Source: Veillonella denticariosi JCM 15641
Lineage (GTDB): Bacteria > Bacillota > Negativicutes > Veillonellales > Veillonellaceae
DNA: 64,000 nt
Direction: 5' to 3'
Assembly: GCF_002959855.1 (NCBI RefSeq)
Contig: NZ_PPDB01000007.1
Coordinates: forward strand, 310,001 to 374,000
Shown here: piece by piece, positions 8,973-17,582 of the stretch
Numbering within the stretch: the first letter of the stretch is position 1
How the letters are laid out: each line of letters starts with the position of its first letter
Program-made: the position numbers and the translations under genes
Notes under the pieces: model-generated
Told to the model about the DNA's origin: nothing
What the model saw: the letters and a program-made list of their open reading frames with translations, nothing else
The model's database searches: none

Positions 8973-9857
8973 ATGCGTATCGGATTTTTCCCCAACATGG
9001 GAAAAAGCAATATTATGGCGGTCTTAAAAATGGCAGCTCATATTTGCAGAGAAGAACAGATTGAAGTTTTTTTGCCGGATGACTTGGAGTCCGATGCACC
9101 TGCTCGAGTGTTACAAATTCCAAAAACACATATCTTACCGCGTCCTGATATATTCAAACAGATTGATATTGCATTCAGCTTTGGTGGAGATGGCACTATT
9201 ATTCATTTGGCGCGTCAAATTTACCCTTATAAAGTCCCCGTATGCGGTATTAACCTAGGCGAATTGGGATTCTTGAATCAGATTGAGGTCCATCAGTTAC
9301 AAAGTCATATTAAACGTATAGCTCAAGGCGATTATAACATTGAAAAACGGGGCCACTTATATGCATATATAGATCGCAGTAATGGCGATGAAGAAGAATT
9401 AGTCCCTATCATTAATGAAATCGTTATAACCCGCGCGGAACCGGCTAAGATGGCCCGTATCAATATGTCCGTTAATAATCAGCATACGCAAATGTATCCT
9501 GCTGACGGATTGATCATCGCATCAGCTACGGGGTCTACCGGTTATAACCTTTCAGCAGGCGGTCCGATTATGAAGCCGGATAACCGATCAATTATCGTCA
9601 CACCTGTGGCACCTCATTTGATTCAGGGCATATCCATGGTTCTTGAAGAAGATGATACCATTCAAATCACGATGCCGGAACGGGAGCCGCAACTTCATAT
9701 CTGTATTGACGGTACCTTTGATTATACTTTTACAAATCAGGAGGTATTGCATATCAGTTCTAATCCCGTGTATTGTCTGTTCGTTCGCTTTAAAGATCAA
9801 TGTTTTTTCGGCACCTTATTTAAGAAACTGGCATCCCGCAGGGATGAGCTTTTATAA
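8973..9857 (+). CDS. nadK: NAD kinase
   Basis: Phosphorylates NAD to NADP using ATP or polyphosphate in the cytosol. The GGDG motif is present in FSFGGDGTIIHLAR, followed by GINLGELGFLN and the NAD-binding motif ASATGSTGYNLSAGGP. The enzyme is 294 residues from the ATG at 8973, which has AGGAG at 8961-8965. An in-frame ATG at 8943 lies inside tlyA and has no site, so I reject it. Between tlyA and the YtqB-like methyltransferase, it continues the conserved block. Confidence 0.95.
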   Translation: MRIGFFPNMGKSNIMAVLKMAAHICREEQIEVFLPDDLESDAPARVLQIPKTHILPRPDIFKQIDIAFSFGGDGTIIHLARQIYPYKVPVCGINLGELGFLNQIEVHQLQSHIKRIAQGDYNIEKRGHLYAYIDRSNGDEEELVPIINEIVITRAEPAKMARINMSVNNQHTQMYPADGLIIASATGSTGYNLSAGGPIMKPDNRSIIVTPVAPHLIQGISMVLEEDDTIQITMPEREPQLHICIDGTFDYTFTNQEVLHISSNPVYCLFVRFKDQCFFGTLFKKLASRRDELL

Positions 9858-9883
9858 TATACATTCTCAAGGGAGATGTTTTT

Positions 9884-10459
9884 ATGATAAATATTAATAA
9901 TGCCGTTCAATTTCAACATCTCATATGGGATCGCGTTATGACGAATGCCAAAGTCGTAGTCGATGCGACTTGCGGAAACGGTCATGATTTATTATATCTG
10001 GCGGAGCGTGCACAAAAAGGATGTCACTTGTACGGCATTGATATTCAAATGCAGGCCATTAACACCAGTAAAGAATTACTACGGTCTAATGGAATTGCCC
10101 AGGATGTGAGTCTCACATTTATTCATAGATCTCACGACAAAGCATTATCAGAAGATATTAAGGATAATGATATTGATCTGATGATTTTTAATTTAGGATA
10201 TTTACCAGGAAGTAATCATCAAATTATAACTGAACCTCATCATACCATTAATGCTATTCAAGAGGGGCTGGGAAAATTAGACAACTCCGGAGTTATTACG
10301 GTTGTTGCTTATCCGGGAACGGAAGAGGGGTTAGCAGAAAAAGAATACTTGCAATCGTATTTAAAAAACTTGAATCAGAAGTTGTATAATGTATGTCATT
10401 GGCAGCCTATGAATCAGGTAAACCAGCCCCCTGAATTATTTATTTTACAGAAGCGATAG
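9884..10459 (+). CDS. YtqB-like class I SAM-dependent methyltransferase
   Basis: A 191-residue putative methyltransferase of the YtqB (rRNA methylase-like) family. The SAM-binding motif VVVDATCGNGHDLLYLAE, the acidic GIDIQMQAI and the NLGYLPGSNH segment fit this family well. GGGAG upstream of the ATG gives the start. It is the last gene before a strong terminator at 10503-10530. Bacillus YtqB lies elsewhere, so its position here is a lineage feature. The substrate is not established from sequence. Confidence 0.85.
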   Translation: MININNAVQFQHLIWDRVMTNAKVVVDATCGNGHDLLYLAERAQKGCHLYGIDIQMQAINTSKELLRSNGIAQDVSLTFIHRSHDKALSEDIKDNDIDLMIFNLGYLPGSNHQIITEPHHTINAIQEGLGKLDNSGVITVVAYPGTEEGLAEKEYLQSYLKNLNQKLYNVCHWQPMNQVNQPPELFILQKR

Positions 10460-10502
10460 AGTATTTGTTATTATTAATAACTTTAATGCATATATGACTA
10501 AT

Positions 10503-10530
10503 AAAAGACCCGTTCTCGGGTCTTTTATTT
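10503..10530 (+). terminator. Intrinsic terminator ending the tlyA-nadK block
   Basis: A perfect 10-bp stem pairs 10503-10512 with 10517-10526 around a TTCT loop and runs into T-rich sequence. Confidence 0.9.
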
Positions 10531-10773
10531 ATACATTGGTATATAGTAATTCTTAAATTATTAATTTCCTATAAATAGATGAATACTATAGGCTATGCAT
10601 TTGTAGCTAATCAGTATATTGAATGTTAACAATATTTTAAATATTAGTATAATATGCATAAGACGTATACTATATGCGATATATACCATATATTAATTAT
10701 GAATATATGGTATAATAATAAATAGAAAGATACTATTCTCTTTTATGTGCAGGTTTAAAAAAGGGAGTTCAAC
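10531..10773 (+). promoter_or_regulatory. argR promoter region with a 12-bp inverted repeat
   Basis: No gene is seen in this AT-rich gap. TTAACA at 10626-10631 and TATAAT at 10648-10653 are 16 bp apart and form a plausible promoter. Further down, a perfect inverted repeat pairs 10683-10694 with 10702-10713 around 7 nt, and its right arm overlaps another TATAAT at 10711-10716. This placement is expected of an operator. ArgR boxes are AT-rich imperfect palindromes, so ArgR autoregulation is a reasonable inference, not shown. Confidence 0.55.
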
Positions 10774-11229
10774 ATGAAACGTTATCGCTATAACAAAATT
10801 AAAGAAATCGTACAGTCTAAGGCGATTGAGACCCAGGAAGAATTGGCGGCAGCCTTATTAGAAGAGGGGATTGAGGTAACACAGGCTACCGTTTCCAGAG
10901 ATATTAAGGAACTGATGTTAATCAAAATTCCTACAGGTGATGGGCATTATCGATATGCATTATCTCCGGAGGAAAACGTAGTTCTTTCTCGCAGCCGCAT
11001 CAATCGACTATTCCAAGATTCTCTAATCAAAGTGGATCATAGCTTGAACCAAGTCGTGCTACATACGATTCCGGGTTCAGCTCAATCTGTTGCATTTTCC
11101 ATCGATCATGCAAAATGGAATGAAATCATCGGTACCTTAGCCGGGGATGATACAATTTTGTTAATTGCAAAAACGGAAGCGGAAGTTCCTGCAATTTTAG
11201 CTAGAATTCAAGATTTAATGAAGGACTAA
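10774..11229 (+). CDS. argR: Arginine repressor ArgR/AhrC
   Basis: Arginine-responsive hexameric regulator. The N-terminal winged helix covers about residues 1-70, with the recognition segment TQATVSRDIKEL. The C-terminal arginine-binding domain ends with the GTLAGDDTILLIAKTE motif containing the conserved GDD. The 151-residue length is standard. It is immediately followed by recN, the usual Firmicutes arrangement. AAGGGAG before the ATG defines the start. No arginine biosynthesis gene is in the window. Confidence 0.96.
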   Translation: MKRYRYNKIKEIVQSKAIETQEELAAALLEEGIEVTQATVSRDIKELMLIKIPTGDGHYRYALSPEENVVLSRSRINRLFQDSLIKVDHSLNQVVLHTIPGSAQSVAFSIDHAKWNEIIGTLAGDDTILLIAKTEAEVPAILARIQDLMKD

Positions 11230-11233
11230 ATAT

Positions 11234-12898
11234 ATGTTGACGCAAATGAGCATTCGTAACTTTGCGTTGATTGAGCAAATGAATATTTCATTTAACGATG
11301 GTATTACTATCTTTACCGGCGAAACTGGGGCAGGGAAGTCCATTCTTATGGATGCCTTCAGTATCCTTTTAGGAGAACGCGCAAGCAGCGAGTTCATTCG
11401 TCACGGTAAAGATAGTTTTGTTATAGATGGAACTTTCGATATCGCCAATCACAAAAGTATACAAGAATTATTGGAATCCAAAAATATTATTGTCGAAGAC
11501 GATGAGTTGATACTATCTCGATCATTTAACAAGAACGGTAAATCTACGATTCTCGCAAATGATCAGCCGATACCGCTTAAAGCACTTAAGGAAATTGGAC
11601 AGTGCTTGGCTGATATTCATGGTCAATATAGTAATCAACGCCTATTGCAGGCCGATACACATCACGAATACCTTGATACATATAATACGGAAGGCCAGAG
11701 GGCTTATAAAAATTATGTGGAGGCTTATAAGTTTTATAAAGAAGCAAAGCGAGAGGTGGATCATTTACAGGAGAATATGGCGGAACGAGCTCGGGAACTT
11801 GATATGTTGCGATATCAAATCGACGAAATTGAGGAAGCAGGGCTTACAGTAGGCGAAGATACAGCTATTTCTGAAGAACTTAAACGGCTCGACAGCTTTG
11901 AGCATATTGATAAGGTCCTCGCTTCCTGTTATGATGCATTTTATAACGGTCGGCAACCACTACTTGATACGGTTAATTCAATCAAGATAGAGGTCAATGA
12001 CCTCCTTAAATACGATGAATCTTTAAAAGATGTATCCGAAATGGTCAATTCGGCTTACTTTCAACTGGAAGAGGCGGCTCAATCACTTGATCGTTATAGA
12101 GATAATATCAGCTATGATGAGGAACGTTACAAATTCTGCCAGGATCGTGATACTACAATCTATGGATTGAAGAAAAAATACGGTGAAAGCATTGAGGATA
12201 TCCTGGCTTATGAGGACAGGGCGCAGGCACGACTTGAGGAATTAGAACATTTGGTATTCGCTCAGGATGAATTGGAGGAGCGATTACATCAGACTGAAAG
12301 TAAGGCAAAAACAGCTCTTATTGAATTAGAAACAATTCGGTCAAAAAATGCAAAGCTCATCACTGCTGCATTGCAGAAAGAATTAGTCGACCTCGGTATG
12401 CTTAAAGGAAATATAGAATTTCAAATCGTTCAAGCCGATGAATTGACGGCTTTGGGTGCCGAATCCATCGAATTGCTGTTTACAGCGAATAAAGGGGAGC
12501 AGTTATTACCGCTTCATAAGGTAGCTTCCGGTGGCGAGTTGGCGCGTATAGCCTTAGCTTTCAAATCGGTATTTCGCACCGATACCTACAAAACGATGGT
12601 ATTCGATGAAATCGATGTTGGCATCAGCGGTGATATTGCCCTAAAGGTAGCTGAAAAAATCTTGGCTTTATCAAAAATGAATCAGGTGTTTTGTATTACA
12701 CACTTACCGCAGACGGCAAGTATCGCGAAACAACACTATCATTTATCCAAGATAGAACAGGATGAACGAACCGTATCAACATTAGCGGTTTTAAACAGTA
12801 AAGAACGGGTTATACAGATAGCATCAATGATGTCAGGTCGCAGTATGTCCGAGACGGCATTAGCGGCGGCACAGGAACTAATTGACCATTTTCATTGA
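11234..12898 (+). CDS. recN: DNA repair protein RecN
   Basis: SMC-like ATPase that gathers DNA at double-strand breaks. The Walker A motif GETGAGKSIL is near residue 35. A long central coiled coil spans roughly residues 150-370. The ABC signature is in VASGGELARIALAF, and Walker B is in TMVFDEIDVGISG. The 554-residue length is normal. The ATG is 4 nt after the argR stop, with AAGGA in the argR 3' end. I did not see a GAAC-N4-GTTC box upstream, so direct SOS control is not apparent here. Confidence 0.96.
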   Translation: MLTQMSIRNFALIEQMNISFNDGITIFTGETGAGKSILMDAFSILLGERASSEFIRHGKDSFVIDGTFDIANHKSIQELLESKNIIVEDDELILSRSFNKNGKSTILANDQPIPLKALKEIGQCLADIHGQYSNQRLLQADTHHEYLDTYNTEGQRAYKNYVEAYKFYKEAKREVDHLQENMAERARELDMLRYQIDEIEEAGLTVGEDTAISEELKRLDSFEHIDKVLASCYDAFYNGRQPLLDTVNSIKIEVNDLLKYDESLKDVSEMVNSAYFQLEEAAQSLDRYRDNISYDEERYKFCQDRDTTIYGLKKKYGESIEDILAYEDRAQARLEELEHLVFAQDELEERLHQTESKAKTALIELETIRSKNAKLITAALQKELVDLGMLKGNIEFQIVQADELTALGAESIELLFTANKGEQLLPLHKVASGGELARIALAFKSVFRTDTYKTMVFDEIDVGISGDIALKVAEKILALSKMNQVFCITHLPQTASIAKQHYHLSKIEQDERTVSTLAVLNSKERVIQIASMMSGRSMSETALAAAQELIDHFH

Positions 12899-12923
12899 CT
12901 AAAAGCGTATAATTTCTTATACT
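12895..12923 (+). promoter_or_regulatory. Promoter of the dapB-asd-dapA operon
   Basis: TTGACT at 12895-12900 and TATACT at 12918-12923 are 17 bp apart. The -35 overlaps the end of recN. The lysine riboswitch begins about 20 nt downstream, so transcription from here would include it. Confidence 0.7.
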
Positions 12924-12944
12924 AGTTATATTAACTAAATAAAT

Positions 12945-13179
12945 TGGTAGAGGAGCGAGTATAAAGAGTAATCATGAGGAGCCGGCATGCATTGAATCGT
13001 GATAAAAGGGATGCTTGCCGAAGTTCGATGATTGCCAAAACATCGTTCTGGTTGTCTATTTAATAAGTGGATGACTGTCATCAATATATTATTGGTGGAG
13101 TGCTATCATTGATCTTTTAGTATGAGTTATATTATTTGTATAAACTATGAGGCCAGTGGATACTTCCACTGGCTTTTTT
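12945..13179 (+). promoter_or_regulatory. Lysine riboswitch (L box) with expression-platform terminator
   Basis: The conserved L-box elements are present in order: TGGTAGAGGAGCGA at the 5' side, GCCGAAG at about 13017, and GGAGTGCTATCA at the 3' side. A P1 helix can form between TGGTAG (12945-12950) and CTATCA (13103-13108). The expression platform is a terminator whose 9-bp stem pairs 13152-13160 with 13165-13173, followed by six Ts. It precedes dapB-asd-dapA, the lysine branch. Lysine binding would favour termination. The call rests on motif recognition plus context, not a covariance search. Confidence 0.88.
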
Positions 13180-13191
13180 GGAGGGGGATAT

Positions 13192-13989
13192 ATGATTCGA
13201 GTAATGGTAAACGGTGCCGGCGGAAAAATGGGCCGTGAAGTGGTCAAAGCGGTACATAATGATTCCGAATTAACTTTGGTAGGCGGTATCGATCCTACAA
13301 AATCAGGTCAGGATATAGGTACAGTAGCTGGTATTGAACAACTAGGCATTACCATGAAGGCTTCTGTGGATGAGGTTTTAGGTGATACAAAACCTGATGT
13401 TATCGTCGATTTCACAAGTCCTGCAGTTATTTACGAAAATGCAAAAAAAATGCTCTCTGCCGGTATTCATGTTGTAATCGGAACAACCGGTTTAACGGCG
13501 GAACAGCGGAATGAGCTAGATACAATCGGCCGTAAACATAATGCAAATTGTCTAGTGGCACCTAATTTCTCACTCGGTGCCGTTATGATGATGAAGGTAT
13601 CCGCTGAGTTAGCACCTTATTTTCCGAATGTGGAAATCATTGAATTGCATCACAATCACAAATATGATGCTCCGTCAGGAACTGCAATTCTGACAGCGAA
13701 ATTAATTAATGATGCAAAAATGGCGGCACAGGTTACAGCTGATGAGGATTTGACCCGTGAAAGCTTACCCGGTGCACGCGGTGCCAAAGTGAATGATGTA
13801 ACCATACACAGTGTACGCCTACCCGGTTATGTGGCACATCAACAAGTCTTATTCGGCGGGTACGATGAAACATTGACCGTACGACATGACAGCTTGAGCC
13901 GTTTATCCTTTATGCCGGGTGTTGTATTGGCTTGTAAAAAGATAGCATCTATACCGGGCTTAACATACGGATTGGAGCATTATTTATAA
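13192..13989 (+). CDS. dapB: 4-hydroxy-tetrahydrodipicolinate reductase
   Basis: Reduces 4-hydroxy-tetrahydrodipicolinate with NAD(P)H in the diaminopimelate/lysine pathway. The dinucleotide-binding motif NGAGGKMGREV is at the N-terminus, and the substrate-binding motif ELHHNHKYDAPSGTA is central. The protein is 265 residues. The start is ATG 13192, after GGAGGGGGAT; an in-frame ATG at 13147 lies before the riboswitch terminator and is not credible. First gene of the lysine-controlled operon. Confidence 0.96.
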   Translation: MIRVMVNGAGGKMGREVVKAVHNDSELTLVGGIDPTKSGQDIGTVAGIEQLGITMKASVDEVLGDTKPDVIVDFTSPAVIYENAKKMLSAGIHVVIGTTGLTAEQRNELDTIGRKHNANCLVAPNFSLGAVMMMKVSAELAPYFPNVEIIELHHNHKYDAPSGTAILTAKLINDAKMAAQVTADEDLTRESLPGARGAKVNDVTIHSVRLPGYVAHQQVLFGGYDETLTVRHDSLSRLSFMPGVVLACKKIASIPGLTYGLEHYL

Positions 13990-14012
13990 TATATAATCAA
14001 GGAGATATATTC

Positions 14013-15044
14013 ATGAAAAAACCAAATCTTGCAATTCTTGGTGCAACCGGTGCTGTAGGGGCCGAATTTATTACACTAATCGAAGAGCGAAACTTTCCTT
14101 ATGAAAATCTTAAATTATTGGCTTCCGCACGTTCCGCCGGTACTGAATTAACGGTAAACGGTAAAACGTACATAGTTGAGGAGGCAAAGCCTGAATCTTT
14201 TGAAAATATCGATATTGCACTGTTTGCAGGTGGTTCAATTTCTAAAACATTAGCACCGGAGGCGGCTAAACGAGGTGCTATCGTCATCGATAACTCAAGT
14301 GCATTCCGAATGGATCCTGAAGTACCGCTCGTAGTGCCGGAAGTTAATCCGGAGGATATTTTAAAACATAAGGGCATCATCGCTAACCCGAACTGCTCCA
14401 CTATTATCATGAGCTTGGGACTGAAACCGCTACATGATATTTCCCCAATTAAACGTATCATTGTAAGTACATACCAGGCTGTTTCCGGGGCCGGCAAGGA
14501 AGGTATTGAAGAGCTTGAAAATCAAGTTAAACAATATACGGCAGGCGAGGAAATGACCGCTAATTTGTTGCCGACAGGGTCGGCACCGAAACATTACCCT
14601 ATAGCTTTCAATTTATTACCACAAATAGATGTTTTCCTCGATAATGATTACACTAAAGAAGAAATGAAGATGGTCAATGAGACTCATAAAATTCTTCATG
14701 ACGATTCGATTCAGGTGGTTCCGACTACGGTACGTGTACCTGTATACCGTTCGCACTCTGAATCCGTATTAGTGGAAACTGCAGAACCTGTATCTGTTTC
14801 AGCTTTCAAAGCGGCATGTGAAAAATTCCCGGGTCTACAGGTAAAAGATAATCCGGCGGAGCAAATTTATCCTATGCCACTATATACATCTAATCAAAAC
14901 GACTGTGAAATCGGTCGTATCCGTAAAGACTTATATAACGATAAGGCAATGAATTTTTGGATTGTAGGGGACCAAATACGTAAAGGCGCTGCATTAAACG
15001 CTTTACAAATTGCCGAATACTTGGTGGAAAAACAAGCATTCTAA
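14013..15044 (+). CDS. asd: Aspartate-semialdehyde dehydrogenase
   Basis: Converts aspartyl phosphate to aspartate semialdehyde, the branch point for lysine, threonine and methionine. The N-terminal NADP motif is AILGATGAVGAEF. The catalytic cysteine is in NPNCSTIIM, with the conserved GAGKEGIEEL segment following. At 343 residues the protein is normal length. AAGGAG precedes the ATG, 23 nt after dapB. It is regulated with dapB by the upstream lysine riboswitch. Confidence 0.96.
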   Translation: MKKPNLAILGATGAVGAEFITLIEERNFPYENLKLLASARSAGTELTVNGKTYIVEEAKPESFENIDIALFAGGSISKTLAPEAAKRGAIVIDNSSAFRMDPEVPLVVPEVNPEDILKHKGIIANPNCSTIIMSLGLKPLHDISPIKRIIVSTYQAVSGAGKEGIEELENQVKQYTAGEEMTANLLPTGSAPKHYPIAFNLLPQIDVFLDNDYTKEEMKMVNETHKILHDDSIQVVPTTVRVPVYRSHSESVLVETAEPVSVSAFKAACEKFPGLQVKDNPAEQIYPMPLYTSNQNDCEIGRIRKDLYNDKAMNFWIVGDQIRKGAALNALQIAEYLVEKQAF

Positions 15045-15068
15045 TTATCGATCAGGGGGAGGACAGAT

Positions 15069-15959
15069 ATGAAAATCTTCGGACGTGTATTAACAGCTAT
15101 GGTTACGTCATTCAATGAGGATGGATCTGTAAATATTCAAAACTGCATTTCAATGGCAAATTATTTATTAGAGAATGGCTCGGATGGTTTAGTCGTATGC
15201 GGTACAACAGGTGAAAATCCAACCATATCCAGAGAGGATAAATTGAAACTCTTCTCGGCAATCGCCAAAGAATGCGGTCACAAAGGATCAATTATCGCTA
15301 ACGTGGGATCAAATGATACGGCAGGATCTGTAGACTTTGTAAAAGAAGTGTCAACGATTCCTGGAATTGATGGTTTACTCGTAGTGGTTCCATACTATAA
15401 TAAGCCGAATCAGCAGGGACAATATTTACATTTTAAAGCTATCGCAGAGGCAACTACATTACCGATTATGGTGTATAATGTGCCAGGTCGAGTAGGTACC
15501 GGTATTTTTCCAAATACTTTGGCCCGGTTACATAAAGAATATCCGCATATTTGTGCAATTAAAGAAGCAAGCGGTAATTTAATGATCGCTTCTGAAATCA
15601 AACGATTATTACCGGATCCGTCCTTTATGCTCTATAGCGGAGATGATGGTTTGGCATTACCGATTTTATCCGTTGGCGGATGTGGTGTCGTATCTGTTGT
15701 TGCCCATGTAGCCGGCACGGATATCAATGCGATGATTCAGGCTTTTGAAGCAGGGCATAATCACGAAGCGATACGCATTCATCAGACTTTGGCTGAAATT
15801 ACAAAAGCCATGTTTATTACAACAAATCCGATTCCTGTAAAATACGCAGTTCGTAAACTTGGTTTGCCTGCAGGTGCATTCAATTTGCCTATGTGTGAAC
15901 CATCAGAAGAAGAAGCAGCTTATATAGATAAGGCATTAGCTGAGTATAAAAAGCAATAA
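15069..15959 (+). CDS. dapA: 4-hydroxy-tetrahydrodipicolinate synthase
   Basis: Condenses pyruvate with aspartate semialdehyde. Key residues are visible: the Schiff-base lysine in CAIKEASGN, the tyrosine in VYNVPGRVGTGI and the GTTGENPT motif. The 296-residue length is standard for this class I aldolase family. GGGGGAGG precedes the ATG. It is the last gene of the dapB-asd-dapA operon and is followed by a terminator at 15997-16032. Confidence 0.96.
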   Translation: MKIFGRVLTAMVTSFNEDGSVNIQNCISMANYLLENGSDGLVVCGTTGENPTISREDKLKLFSAIAKECGHKGSIIANVGSNDTAGSVDFVKEVSTIPGIDGLLVVVPYYNKPNQQGQYLHFKAIAEATTLPIMVYNVPGRVGTGIFPNTLARLHKEYPHICAIKEASGNLMIASEIKRLLPDPSFMLYSGDDGLALPILSVGGCGVVSVVAHVAGTDINAMIQAFEAGHNHEAIRIHQTLAEITKAMFITTNPIPVKYAVRKLGLPAGAFNLPMCEPSEEEAAYIDKALAEYKKQ

Positions 15960-15996
15960 ATATTTCTTCATCCGTTTACACACAGAACATAAATTT

Positions 15997-16032
15997 ATAG
16001 CCGCCATTACAGATGTAGTGACGGCTATTTTT
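15997..16032 (+). terminator. Intrinsic terminator after dapA
   Basis: A stem pairs 15997-16010 with 16015-16028, with one mismatch and one wobble, around AGAT. A T tract follows at 16028-16032. Confidence 0.85.
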
Positions 16033-16116
16033 ATGTATATATCTATGGTCCTATAAAGGACCTAATCAACTTTTAAATTTATATAATTACAAATTCTCGC
16101 ATTAATTTTAAATTAT

Positions 16117-16124
16117 GATATAAT
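16117..16124 (+). promoter_or_regulatory. Possible extended -10 promoter of panD-panC
   Basis: The TGATATAAT run at 16116-16124 is a TGn-type extended -10 element; no convincing -35 is present. It leaves a leader of about 115 nt before panD. The rest of the 15960-16247 gap shows only the dapA terminator and short, weak hairpins. Confidence 0.5.
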
Positions 16125-16247
16125 CTGACGTGGAGATAGTATTTTTAACTATACTCTAGTCTACTGTTAATTTCATGATAAACAGAATGATTGTGAAAAT
16201 CAGAACCGACCTGATGGCGGATACATTTATTACACAAGGAGTTTAAC

Positions 16248-16649
16248 ATGATACTAACAATGCTGAAAGGCAAAATTCACAGAGCTACGGTAACACAAGC
16301 CGAACTTGATTATGTAGGGAGCATTACAATTGATGTGAATCTATTGAATGCATCCGGAATACGAGAATATGAGCAAGTTCAAATCGTAGATATTAATAAT
16401 GGTGCACGATTTACCACGTATACTATAGCGGGTAAACCCGGCAGCGGGGTAATCTGTCTCAACGGAGCGGCCGCACGGAATGTACAGGTAAATGATAAAA
16501 TCATTATTATGTGTTATGCACAAATCGATGAGCATGACATTGAGAGTCATAAACCTCTCGTTGTATTTGTAGATGAAAAAAATAAGATAAGTCATATAAG
16601 AAACTATGAAAAACATGGTTTATTAGTTGATCAAAATAACGGTAATTAA
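16248..16649 (+). CDS. panD: Aspartate 1-decarboxylase
   Basis: Makes beta-alanine for pantothenate. The proenzyme cleaves itself between Gly24 and Ser25 in the visible DYVGSIT, producing the pyruvoyl cofactor from Ser25. Further family motifs are [21 protein letters not shown] and [10 protein letters not shown]. The 133-residue length is normal. AAGGAG at 16236-16241 lies 6 nt before the ATG. It is followed 79 nt later by panC. Confidence 0.96.
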   Translation: MILTMLKGKIHRATVTQAELDYVGSITIDVNLLNASGIREYEQVQIVDINNGARFTTYTIAGKPGSGVICLNGAAARNVQVNDKIIIMCYAQIDEHDIESHKPLVVFVDEKNKISHIRNYEKHGLLVDQNNGN

Positions 16650-16728
16650 TTATAGCTGTAATTGATTGAAAATACAGTAGACTGTATAGGACTATCTTCG
16701 ATTCTATAAATTGACGGAGGAGACTTTC

Positions 16729-17574
16729 ATGAACGTTATAAACACAGTACATGATGTACGAACACTTGTAAATAAGTGGAGAAAAGAAGGCTATACAATC
16801 GGTTTTGTACCGACGATGGGTTATCTGCATGAAGGACATGCCGCACTGATGCGTCGAGCCCGTGCGGAAAACGACAAGGTCGTTGTATCAATCTTTGTAA
16901 ATCCTGCTCAGTTCGGAGAAAATGAAGATTTAGATGCGTATCCGCGAAATCTTGATGGTGATAAAAGCTTATGTGACTCTATAGGTATAGACGCTATTTT
17001 TGCACCGGATGCAACCGAAATGTATCACGATCCAAAGGCATTTGTGGACATTATTGATCTATCTAAAACCCTATGCGGTGTTACGCGACCGATTCACTTT
17101 AAAGGCGTTTGCACTGTTGTGAGTAAACTATTTAATATAGTGCAACCCAATAATGCTTATTTTGGACAAAAAGATGCGCAACAACTGGCTATTATCCGTA
17201 AAATGGTAGAAGACTTAAATTTTCCGGTTACGATTATAGGGGTTCCTATCGTAAGAGAGGAGGACGGATTAGCCAAATCATCGCGCAATACATACTTATC
17301 TCCATCAGAACGAAAAGCGGCTACCATATTATATAAATCCATACAGGTAGGTCAAAATACAATAGTACCCGGCAGTTCAGCTGATTCCATTATCAATGCT
17401 ATGACAGACGTAATCAATACAGAACCTTTAGCTCACATTGATTATGTCTCGATTGTTGATGCCGTTACAATGCAGCCTGTTGATACAATAGATCGACCTG
17501 TATTAATCGCCTTAGCGGTATACATAGGTCATACACGCCTTATTGATAACTTTTCCTATGAATTACATCAATGA
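16729..17574 (+). CDS. panC: Pantothenate synthetase (pantoate-beta-alanine ligase)
   Basis: Joins pantoate and beta-alanine with ATP. The HIGH-like motif is in VPTMGYLHEGHAAL, FVNPAQFGENEDLD is the substrate loop, and the KMSKS-like motif is KSSRNTYLS. The protein is 281 residues. I start at ATG 16729, 8 nt after GGAGG at 16716-16720; the upstream TTG at 16711 lies before that site. The gene overlaps no neighbour but is 8 nt from the downstream transporter. panB and panE are absent from the window. Confidence 0.95.
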   Translation: MNVINTVHDVRTLVNKWRKEGYTIGFVPTMGYLHEGHAALMRRARAENDKVVVSIFVNPAQFGENEDLDAYPRNLDGDKSLCDSIGIDAIFAPDATEMYHDPKAFVDIIDLSKTLCGVTRPIHFKGVCTVVSKLFNIVQPNNAYFGQKDAQQLAIIRKMVEDLNFPVTIIGVPIVREEDGLAKSSRNTYLSPSERKAATILYKSIQVGQNTIVPGSSADSIINAMTDVINTEPLAHIDYVSIVDAVTMQPVDTIDRPVLIALAVYIGHTRLIDNFSYELHQ

Positions 17575-17582
17575 GGTGCTGT

